The position numbers were made by a program, and so were the translations under genes. Of a DNA stretch of 64,000 nt, positions 18,647-25,228 are shown one piece after another. Within the stretch, counting starts at the first letter, position 1. Each line of letters starts with the position of its first letter. The notes under the pieces were generated by a model. It had not been told where the DNA came from and searched no databases. It saw nothing but the letters and a program-made list of their open reading frames with translations. The stretch is from Aulosira sp. FACHB-615. Its GTDB lineage: Bacteria > Cyanobacteriota > Cyanobacteriia > Cyanobacteriales > Nostocaceae. The stretch spans positions 9,301 through 73,300 of the forward strand of contig NZ_JACJSE010000033.1 in assembly GCF_014698045.1 (NCBI RefSeq), written 5' to 3'.

Positions 18647-19561
18647 TTATTGTTTATTGTATCGATTATAAAAATTTTTCAATGTTGAATTATTTGGTTT
18701 TGCTTGATATAATATTTCTAAAAAAATACTCGTGTTACCGTCACTTTCGATTTTTTTAATTAAATCATAAAGAAAGTTATCATCATCCTGGTTAGCATTA
18801 ACATTTCTCAACCAATTATTACATTCATTCTCGTCTAATATTCTTTGTAAATCTTTTAGATTAGGAAAAGCTGATTTAATAACTTCTCTAAAATCTCTTC
18901 GTTCTTTTGTACTTAATTCTTTAGGCAATGTTTCTTTATTTTGTTTATTTATCTCTTTTAGTTCATTTATATCCTGAAAGATTTGACAACTATAGCATTG
19001 AATATTAGGGTCATTATCATGAGGTTTGCCCATGATTACTTCAGGTATAAACTTAGTTTTAGCAGCTTCAGGCAGACTATTAAAAGTTTCTTTATCAACA
19101 TAAAAATAACCAGCTTTATCTATTCCAATAAGTCGTGACACTGTTACTAATACATTATCTCCTATTATTCGATCAAGCCCGGATTCAGATGAATTAAAGA
19201 TAACATTACCTGTTGCCGCACCAATTCTAAAAATTCGCTTTCTTTTGTTTGGTTCTTGATTATCTTTTTCTTTAACTAACTTGCAAAAATATTCTACAAA
19301 TTGATGGGCATCATTAACTTCTTGAAATGAGACACGATAAGCATCTCCACCTAAAGGTTGAATCTCTTCATACTCAGAATTAGAATTTTTAGTAACTAAA
19401 TCGAAGCTCTCTTTAACTAAGTTTTTAATCTGAAGTATAAAGTGTGGTGTTAATTCTACTCCTCCGTTTCTCTCAATTGGATTAGTATAAGTTGAAGATT
19501 TAACTAAATCAAGATGAATTATAGTTAATCTAACATTTTTACCAGTAGATGAATTTAGCAT
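18647..19561 (-). CDS. Class III nucleotidyl cyclase fused to EAD1 (Pycsar-like cyclase)
   Basis: 304 aa. Residues 8-200 form a class III adenylate/guanylate-cyclase-like domain. Visible features are a metal Asp18 in IIHLDLVKSS, Asp73 in LGGDAYRVSF, the block RIGAATGNVIF, and IIGDN..VSRLI. A short linker (about 200-220) leads to EAD1 (about 222-304: FREVIKSAFPNLKDLQRIL, DDDNFLYDLIKKIES). The next gene upstream encodes a membrane protein of the Pycsar effector type. Together they look like a Pycsar pair, in which a cyclase makes a cyclic pyrimidine nucleotide that activates a membrane effector. Nucleotide specificity cannot be read with confidence. AGG sits about 9 nt before the ATG. Confidence 0.85.
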   Translation of the reverse strand: MLNSSTGKNVRLTIIHLDLVKSSTYTNPIERNGGVELTPHFILQIKNLVKESFDLVTKNSNSEYEEIQPLGGDAYRVSFQEVNDAHQFVEYFCKLVKEKDNQEPNKRKRIFRIGAATGNVIFNSSESGLDRIIGDNVLVTVSRLIGIDKAGYFYVDKETFNSLPEAAKTKFIPEVIMGKPHDNDPNIQCYSCQIFQDINELKEINKQNKETLPKELSTKERRDFREVIKSAFPNLKDLQRILDENECNNWLRNVNANQDDDNFLYDLIKKIESDGNTSIFLEILYQAKPNNSTLKNFYNRYNKQ

Positions 19562-19593
19562 AAAATACCTATTTTACTTTTTTTTAAAAGTAA

Positions 19594-20142
19594 TTACAAT
19601 CTATGAAAAGTAATTAAACTGATCAATATAGAACAAGGAATTACCAAAATAGAAGCAATTAATAAATATAGAGCGTATGTAAAAACTTGATATTTTAAAA
19701 ATGCAATTCGTGAATTAATAGTAATCTGTTCAACAATATCAATATACTTTTTTTCATCTATTATATTACTCCCTATCTTAAAATAATGCTGATCCAGCGC
19801 CTCTAATAATTCCCTTGGAGTATATTTCTGCAAACTTCCATAAAACCATAAATTATCATTCTGACTAGGTTTCCTATTTAGTGGTAAGACACGCTCTAAA
19901 TTTGTCTTTGGAAGAAAAGATAAAGAACAAATTAAAGAACAAAGACAAAGTAGAATAGTTGTTAAAAACAATCCAATTTTTAATGAATTAGGTATACTCT
20001 GTGTTGTGCCTAAAATAGTTATAGTTGCAGTAATGGCAGCACCAGAAAAAGCAAGCAGAATACCATTTTTAGCCTCTGCAAATTTAAGCCAGTCATTGAC
20101 ATTCTGGAAAATTGCTATGAGCTTAGAAGAAATTTCATCCAT
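19594..20142 (-). CDS. Pycsar-type transmembrane effector (PycTM-like)
   Basis: 182 aa. It opens with an amphipathic helix and the motif WLKFAEAKNGILLAFSGA, typical of the Pycsar membrane effector family (W..FAE.KN..LL.F.GA). Three hydrophobic segments lie at about 26-45, 56-77 and 156-177, with a cytosolic loop of about 78 residues that includes YTPRELLEAL. Known relatives disrupt the inner membrane on binding the cyclase product. It stands 32 bp upstream of the cyclase-EAD1 on the same strand. The family call rests on motif and topology plus the adjacent cyclase. Confidence 0.8.
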   Translation of the reverse strand: MDEISSKLIAIFQNVNDWLKFAEAKNGILLAFSGAAITATITILGTTQSIPNSLKIGLFLTTILLCLCSLICSLSFLPKTNLERVLPLNRKPSQNDNLWFYGSLQKYTPRELLEALDQHYFKIGSNIIDEKKYIDIVEQITINSRIAFLKYQVFTYALYLLIASILVIPCSILISLITFHRL

Positions 20143-20226
20143 AAAAACATCACTTATCTGGTTTAGTTATAAATTTATTGAAACTACTCTAATAATGCAA
20201 ATAGGCAAGTCTTATTTGCAATCACT

Positions 20227-20376
20227 TCAGTCCTTTGATTCACTAAATGAAGTTTGTTCATTAACTTTCAGCCATTGTTCTATAAGCTCCACCACAACAT
20301 GACTCATCTTTACACCACGCAAAGCACAAGCAGCATGGAATTGTTTTTTGAGGTCATCTGGAATACTAATTTGCAT
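20227..20376 (-). CDS. Small ribbon-helix-helix (CopG/ParG-like) protein
   Basis: 49 aa from the ATG at 20376 (MQISIPDDLKKQF). The frame extends further upstream only through the conserved leader. Pattern: a short beta strand (QISIP), then helix-turn-helix (ACALRGVKMSHVVVELIEQWL), as in CopG, Arc and ParG repressors. It is the first gene of VMAP operon 2. The region just upstream is the leader shared with operon 1, where this gene is missing. Likely an operon repressor or an orphan antitoxin/partition-type regulator. The start fits the end of the conserved leader. Confidence 0.65.
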   Translation of the reverse strand: MQISIPDDLKKQFHAACALRGVKMSHVVVELIEQWLKVNEQTSFSESKD

Positions 20377-20596
20377 AACTGCTAGTCCAAAAGCACATAC
20401 AAAACTACAAATGTACAGACACATACTGATACTAGCAGCCTCAAGCATATTAACGATAGTAGTTAAACTTAAGCAGAATCAAAAGCTTTTGCTAAAAACT
20501 TGCTGTTTCCGTGATCTGGCTTAGATTTCAGCCTTAGCGAATTATTACGGAGATTTGTGAAAAAAGAGAAACCTGTATTTACACTTATACACAATC
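20373..20596 (-). promoter_or_regulatory. Shared leader/promoter region, copy 2 (upstream of VMAP operon 2)
   Basis: Second copy of the 6454-6676 leader, with only scattered substitutions and tiny indels over about 220 bp. It keeps the inverted repeat CTGCTAGT (20379-20386) and ACTAGCAG (20431-20438) with the same 44-nt spacing, next to the RHH gene start. Candidate operator for that RHH protein, or an mRNA leader structure. Confidence 0.65.
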
Positions 20597-20638
20597 AGAC
20601 TTAGCTATGATGCTCAACGAAGAAAGACTTGCGCTATT

Positions 20639-21319
20639 TTACCTCTGAATCCCCTGCATCCTATCCTTCGCCAAAACCTCATCAAGTTTGTTATTCACAC
20701 TCTCGAAATCTTGTAAGATTTTTGGAGTAACTTTGTTAATCTGTACTTGCTGTGATTTGACATCCAAAATCACATCGCCGTTTTTGTGAGCGATCGCCCA
20801 GTCTTTCTGATGTGCATTGAAGGTAATATCGTAAATCTTACCCTGGACACGAGTGGAACCATCTGGCTGTTGTTGTCCCAAAGTAGACACGATTTTATGA
20901 GCAATCTGGGCGATTCGGTTAACTGTGTCTTTTTGCATTGCCTCCATTGCTTGAGGTGATAGCTGTCCCGTAGCCTTGAACTGGGACGCAATTTCAGCGA
21001 TTCTCTCCTTATATGGTTCGGGCTTGCCTAAATGATTAGCTGTCTGCCACCACACGCGTAAGTTTTCTATTGTGATTGGTTGCCTGGGTACTGCTTTTAA
21101 TTCAGTTGTACTGGTTTGCGGTGGTGGCTGCGATTGTGGTATTTGGGGTGATGCCATAAATTGCGGCTGTGGCGGGTTGAGGTGTTTTGGTCTATCTGGC
21201 AGCGATCGCACGTTCTTTTCATATTCAGACCCAGACTCAATTACCTGACCAAATTTCAGGGTCATCGTTGCCAATACTGACTCAGGGATTGATGAGTTAG
21301 CCAAATTAAAAACCGCCAA
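20639..21319 (-). CDS. Unknown plasmid-type protein, possibly 5'-truncated
   Basis: 226 aa from a TTG. An in-frame TAG lies just upstream and the TnpB-like gene starts about 80 bp further on, so the real N-terminus may have been lost by insertion. It has a proline/glutamine-rich linker (about 45-75), then a C-terminal helical and beta domain (ENLRVWWQTANHLGK, YDITFNAHQKDWAIAHKNGDVILDV, LQDFESVNNKLDEVL). I do not recognise the family. A C-terminal piece of a plasmid mobilisation or replication protein is one possibility. Confidence 0.5.
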   Translation of the reverse strand: MAVFNLANSSIPESVLATMTLKFGQVIESGSEYEKNVRSLPDRPKHLNPPQPQFMASPQIPQSQPPPQTSTTELKAVPRQPITIENLRVWWQTANHLGKPEPYKERIAEIASQFKATGQLSPQAMEAMQKDTVNRIAQIAHKIVSTLGQQQPDGSTRVQGKIYDITFNAHQKDWAIAHKNGDVILDVKSQQVQINKVTPKILQDFESVNNKLDEVLAKDRMQGIQR

Positions 21320-21399
21320 CCGCTTCTAAAAGTTTGGACAAAGTTACCCACAAGTGGATAATTTAGACAAACCCAACTACGCGGTATAAGTTCGCTCAA

Positions 21400-22887
21400 C
21401 TAGAAGTGCGTTGCACGCTTGCTCTGGACAAAGTTCTCCGACCATCGCTTGACCACTAGTTCCCAGTTAGAGATACTGAAATAATCATGACGAGATGATA
21501 TTTCAGCACAAGACTTAAGAATGCTATTCAATTGATACCACAGGCTCCATACGTGCTTTCCATCCTTCACGGAGAGATAGGCGGTTATGGATCCGGGAAT
21601 ATTTTCAGTCAATCGCATCCCCCGACGGGCAGTAGCGATCGCCGCAGCACAGTCGGAAGATAGCCCATATTGTCGGGCATACTTCACCATACCAATGAGA
21701 CTGGTATAGGCTGGATTGACTTTCATTAAGTAAATGCCACGATTGCTGGAAATACTGTTTAGTAATTGGTAAAAACGACTATATGCCCAACCCGACAGCA
21801 TCCGAGCATACTTTCTCCCACGTTCTCCCAGTTGCTCTTTCTTGGTAGAAAAGTCTAATTTTTCACAAACAATTGGACAACAGAAAGTCTGAGCTAATCT
21901 CGCCAGTTGTAAGCAAGCATGAACAATCTGAGCGTCTTGTTTACCTGATGGTAATCCCATCAGCATTGGAATTTGCCCATGTGCTTTAAGATTACCATCT
22001 TTATCAATGTATGCCCAACCAATGGAGCCAGGATTGAGATCAATCCCAATGCAGCCATAAGCAGAATGCCGGGAAACTCGATTGACTGGTACTGGTGTAA
22101 ATTGTACTGCTGCATTCCATTTGTTGTGCTTGCGGAAGAAATGCCATGTTTTAGCTCCATCCTTGGGCAATCTGTTGATATTACGCTCAAAGTTGCCTAA
22201 CTTAGTTATGACTTGTTTACCAAACTGTGATTCTAGACAAGCTGGGACACGGAATTTTAGAGTCTGACCATCCCATTGACAAACTTGATTACCAAAGCTT
22301 TCATCCTTGGAACCAACTATAAATATTTGATTTTTAGGAATAACTGTTTGAATGGGTGCTGTTTTTAAGTGTTCTATTTGTTGAGCTAATTTGTAAGCCC
22401 GACGTTTTTTATGGTGAATTTGAAAGCGTAAGTTGTTCCAGTTAGTTTTACGGAACTTTAAAGAACAAGATAGTGGAAAGCGACATCCTGTTTTAGAATT
22501 ACGCCAATTCTTTTTAGCGTAAAATTTAGCCGAATCAGATAATTTCTTCTCTGATTTTGTAATCCAAGAGTTGAGCGATTTTAGTTTACCTTCCAATGTT
22601 TTGATATGGAGCTTGCGGCTTTCTTTAGAAGCATCAACCGCACCCTGAGCATAGCTGATTACACCATTGGCGTGGCGTTTAGCAATGCCGTAGGTTTTTT
22701 GTAAATGAGTGTTCCACTTTGATTTATTAAATGATTGAGTGGATAAAATATGATTAGCTGTTTCACACGCTGCTTTATGGAATACCGAACTGTAAGCAGC
22801 CAAAAACATCTCAAATTCTGTGAGTCCTAAACTATTTAATTCTTCTGCTGGAGTTGGCAATCCTTTAACATACGTGAGAAATGGCAT
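21400..22887 (-). CDS. TnpB-like RuvC-fold nuclease, no zinc finger
   Basis: 495 aa. The C-terminal half is a RuvC-like nuclease of the IS200/IS605 TnpB family, with apparent triad Asp283 (GIDLNPGSIGWA), Glu342 (VCEKLDF) and Asp412 (YGLSSDCAAAIA). The usual CxxC..CxxC zinc ribbon between Glu and the last Asp is absent. The N-terminal half is basic and helical (FRKTNWNNL, HHKKRRAYKLAQQIEHL), as in RNA-binding lobes. It is standalone, with no TnpA nearby. TnpB relatives are guided by an RNA from the 3' end of their own gene; whether this one is active or RNA-guided is unknown. It has interrupted module A, since module B lacks it. Confidence 0.75.
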   Translation of the reverse strand: MPFLTYVKGLPTPAEELNSLGLTEFEMFLAAYSSVFHKAACETANHILSTQSFNKSKWNTHLQKTYGIAKRHANGVISYAQGAVDASKESRKLHIKTLEGKLKSLNSWITKSEKKLSDSAKFYAKKNWRNSKTGCRFPLSCSLKFRKTNWNNLRFQIHHKKRRAYKLAQQIEHLKTAPIQTVIPKNQIFIVGSKDESFGNQVCQWDGQTLKFRVPACLESQFGKQVITKLGNFERNINRLPKDGAKTWHFFRKHNKWNAAVQFTPVPVNRVSRHSAYGCIGIDLNPGSIGWAYIDKDGNLKAHGQIPMLMGLPSGKQDAQIVHACLQLARLAQTFCCPIVCEKLDFSTKKEQLGERGRKYARMLSGWAYSRFYQLLNSISSNRGIYLMKVNPAYTSLIGMVKYARQYGLSSDCAAAIATARRGMRLTENIPGSITAYLSVKDGKHVWSLWYQLNSILKSCAEISSRHDYFSISNWELVVKRWSENFVQSKRATHF

Positions 22888-22947
22888 TTATCACCTCGTC
22901 AATTATCTTTCAAAACTCTCGGTTTTACTACAAAATACTTACCCCGC

Positions 22948-22978
22948 CAAATAACTCACCACCTGCGGATCTCAGAGT
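22948..22978 (-). pseudogene. Remnant of the 137-aa HTH gene in module A
   Basis: About 30 bp on the minus strand (AGATCCGCAGGTGGT..) match the 3' part of the 137-aa gene at 39843-40256 and encode DPQVV-YL. They join directly to sequence that in module B lies beyond that gene's start (CAGAGTTCA). Most of the gene was deleted. Confidence 0.55.
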
Positions 22979-23506
22979 TCATTTGCTATTTTCTGGAGGC
23001 TCAAGTTCTACTTCCAGATAAGAAAGTGCAGTATCAGCATCACCAATGGTTAAATCTGGCTGATACTCAAGTGTTAAATAATCGGGGTGTTTGGCAATTT
23101 CTTTCAGGATGAATTTACCCGCGTCAACTAAATCGTGCAGAGATAGATAAGGCGGCTGGGTGAGTTTTTCATCAGTGGATTCAGTTGATATAAAAGTGAC
23201 ACCAACTGCGTTTAATTCGTGCTTTAGTGATTCAACTTGGCGCAAGTAGCTGTTAATTTCTGTCTCTAAAACTGTTTTTAATTCCTGCGGCGAAAGCAGT
23301 TTTATGTCATCCTCAATCCGTGTTTCATCATCTTCAGTGTTTTTGTTTGGTAACAGAATGTAACGCCATCCTGTACCGTATTCGTCTGCTAAGTATGTGT
23401 CTTCGGCATAATATTTCATACCGATAATTTGACCCCGTTCTGTGCGTTGTCCAAAGCCAAACCGAGGGTATTGCCAAACCGGAGGAATCGAGATTGTAGG
23501 TTCCAT
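22979..23506 (-). CDS. Module protein of unknown function (175 aa), copy A
   Basis: Unknown family, homologous end to end with 40335-40862. It begins MEPTISIPP..WQYPRFGFGQRT, has a beta-rich N-terminal region (GWRYILLPN), a helical coiled region (LSPQELKTVLETEINSYLRQVESLKHEL), and a very conserved acidic C-terminus (AKHPDYLTLEYQPDLTIGDADTALSYLEVELEPPENS). The start is at the ATG before GAACC, because the frame upstream runs through the GC-rich repeat from a TTG. It is part of a three-gene minus-strand operon behind the module repressor. Confidence 0.6.
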   Translation of the reverse strand: MEPTISIPPVWQYPRFGFGQRTERGQIIGMKYYAEDTYLADEYGTGWRYILLPNKNTEDDETRIEDDIKLLSPQELKTVLETEINSYLRQVESLKHELNAVGVTFISTESTDEKLTQPPYLSLHDLVDAGKFILKEIAKHPDYLTLEYQPDLTIGDADTALSYLEVELEPPENSK

Positions 23507-23523
23507 CGTTTTAGTTAGTGAAT

Positions 23524-23607
23524 GAATGATTGGGGAAGGGGGAAAGGGCAAGGGGGAAGGGAATAAAGAACTATCCTTTAACCTTTCCCCTTTAACCCTT
23601 TCCCTGA
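23524..23607. repeat. Purine/pyrimidine hairpin repeat, copy A
   Basis: A GGGGAAGGGGGAAAGGGC block is followed about 35 nt later by CCTTTCCCCTTTAACCCTTTCCC, which can pair with it. A near-identical copy lies at 40885-40964 at the same place in module B. Possible attenuator or terminator between operon genes. Confidence 0.5.
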
Positions 23608-23608
23608 T

Positions 23609-24004
23609 TTACGCTGCAATATCGGGTGTTGCGTTGGTCATACTTGCAGCTAAGAAAAAGTAATCGAGTGCCACTGCTGCGTTCAACGGTTTGGCGTACT
23701 GCTTCTCGTCTACTTCGTTTGTCCAATACATGATGTGTTGAAACACCAGACCCAGCATTGATTCACCTTTGTAAACACGGTAGATTTTGGGGCAAGCTCC
23801 ATAGCAGTAGACCAGCGTGTAGCCTGAGATTTCGATTAACTCTGCGTTTGGGTTTGAGGGTGACAAAAGTATCGGTTCGCAACAATCACCCCAGTCAGGA
23901 TCTTGAAAAAATGACATAGTTACTTTGTGCCATGATTTTTCTAGCGTTTTCGTTGTATTTGCGATCGCTGTTTGGCTGTTGAGTAAACAGCAATCGCTTT
24001 TCAT
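23609..24004 (-). CDS. Unknown module A protein (131 aa)
   Basis: I do not recognise it. It is cysteine-rich near the start (SDCCLLN, WGDCCEP, YCYGACPKIYRV) and has a hydrophobic C-terminal helix (LNAAVALDYFFLAAS). It starts 11 bp after the 192-aa gene, so it is probably co-translated. An internal start at MSFFQDPDW (23917) is possible. Module B has no counterpart. Confidence 0.5.
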   Translation of the reverse strand: MKSDCCLLNSQTAIANTTKTLEKSWHKVTMSFFQDPDWGDCCEPILLSPSNPNAELIEISGYTLVYCYGACPKIYRVYKGESMLGLVFQHIMYWTNEVDEKQYAKPLNAAVALDYFFLAASMTNATPDIAA

Positions 24005-24015
24005 ACGTTTGATAG

Positions 24016-24594
24016 TTACGCTGCTACAGGTTGTCTGATTCCCAACAGTGCAATCGCTGCATCAATACTGTCAGTTGTACGACTACCCCCCAATGGTCTT
24101 TGTCGGCTGTACCATTGATCCGCGCGGTTGTATCCCACAAAGCCTACCCGTCGGTTGTTGAAATATAGGGTGGTGCTGAAGGAAAGCCAGTCAATCTCTC
24201 CGTGAGTTAAGCCGTATTTTTGACAAGCTGCTTCAAGTTCATCGCTGAGGCGGTCGTTGCGTTCTCTGGGGGTTTCTCTTAGGGTGGCTTTAACTTCTGC
24301 AACTCTTTTGGCGAACCAGTTGCGCTCGAATGGTAGCCGTCCACCGTCGAAAAACTGCACCCATACAGTGATTCCGGCTTCTATCCAGATGGTGCGTATT
24401 GAATCGGCTTCTACTTCGATAATCTCGGCAATGATGCGGCGGTCACGAGATGTAAGCGGGTCTGTAGTTTGAGTTGCTTCTCTAGCTTGAGCTTCGAGGT
24501 AGCTATAAAATTCTGCTTGCGCTGTGGTTTGCTCGTCTATGGTGTTGCAGTAGAAGCTTTTGGGTGCTTGCTGTGCGTAAACTGATTGAGTCAT
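24016..24594 (-). CDS. Unknown module A protein with QQAPKSF-CNTID N-terminal motif (192 aa)
   Basis: The N-terminal 25 residues (YAQQAPKSFYCNTIDEQTTA) are shared with the 309-aa protein at the same place in module B, but the rest is different. The body includes ITVWVQFFDGGRLPFERNWFAKRV and a C-terminal DSIDAAIALLG. AAAGGA precedes the ATG by about 10 nt. It is the first gene of a minus-strand operon behind putative operators at 24685-24719. Function unknown. Confidence 0.55.
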   Translation of the reverse strand: MTQSVYAQQAPKSFYCNTIDEQTTAQAEFYSYLEAQAREATQTTDPLTSRDRRIIAEIIEVEADSIRTIWIEAGITVWVQFFDGGRLPFERNWFAKRVAEVKATLRETPRERNDRLSDELEAACQKYGLTHGEIDWLSFSTTLYFNNRRVGFVGYNRADQWYSRQRPLGGSRTTDSIDAAIALLGIRQPVAA

Positions 24595-24684
24595 AATATA
24601 GATTCCTTTTAAAGGTCAAAAGGCGATCGCACAAGTTTCCGAGGCTGGGGCGGTCGTCTTTTGTTTTCATATATCCATAATAAC

Positions 24685-24719
24685 AACTCAGAGTACAAAT
24701 ATCAACTAGGAGTACAAAC
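24685..24719 (-). promoter_or_regulatory. Putative operator pair of the module A repressor
   Basis: Two direct copies of AACTCAGAGTACAAAT-like sequence (24685-24700 and AACTAGGAGTACAAAC at 24704-24719), spaced 19 bp, lie upstream of the 192-aa operon. A third copy, inverted (AACTCACAGTACAAAT), is at 25050-25065 before the repressor gene. The arrangement fits autoregulation by the XRE protein. Confidence 0.5.
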
Positions 24720-24986
24720 AGTTTTTGTAACTTCAACACGTAAGTCTGTCATAATCTCAATTAGCTCTACGTCAAGCGTTTTGGCGAGTGCCGTAATAAT
24801 TTTCGTAGAAACAGACGCTGCTTCCCCATTTTCTAGCTTTCTGATGTATTCCTGGGAGCATTCCACCTGTTGACTAAGGAGCGCATCTGCAATTTCGCGT
24901 CTAGACTTCTTGCCACGCAACAATCTCAGGTTGTTCCCACATTCTTTGTTCCAAGCAAGCATTACAACCCAGTCCAAGGGAACCAT
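24702..24986 (-). CDS. XRE-type HTH repressor, module A
   Basis: 94 aa from the ATG at 24986, chosen because AAAGGAGG lies 8 nt upstream. The frame runs on to 25037 without such a site. Helix-turn-helix of cI/Cro type: NLRLLRGKKSRREIADALLS..VECSQEYIRKLENGEAASVSTKIITALAKTLDV. It is divergent from the 561-aa coiled-coil gene and upstream of the module's minus-strand operon. Likely controls both directions through the AGTACAAA sites. Confidence 0.8.
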   Translation of the reverse strand: MVPLDWVVMLAWNKECGNNLRLLRGKKSRREIADALLSQQVECSQEYIRKLENGEAASVSTKIITALAKTLDVELIEIMTDLRVEVTKTVCTPS

Positions 24987-25049
24987 AATTACCTCCTTTG
25001 TATTTTTTAATTTTACATTTGCACTTTCAGTTGTCATGTGGCAAGATAA

Positions 25050-25065
25050 ATTTGTACTGTGAGTT
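25050..25065 (-). promoter_or_regulatory. Third AACTCA-AGTACAAAT operator-like site
   Basis: ATTTGTACTGTGAGTT on the plus strand, the inverse of the 24685-24700 site with one mismatch. It lies 64 bp before the repressor ATG, in the divergent intergenic region with the 561-aa gene. Confidence 0.45.
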
Positions 25066-25228
25066 CAAGCAACCAGCTTAGTTATACAAGAATTTATCGG
25101 CGGTATGAGTATTCCAGCCGTCAAATTGCTATGTCAACTTATTTTAAGGATGCGGTTGCTGATAGTACAGCAGTTTTTGTTTGCATTAACCAATCTTTGC
25201 GTTGTATGCAGCACATATAGGTAATGCC

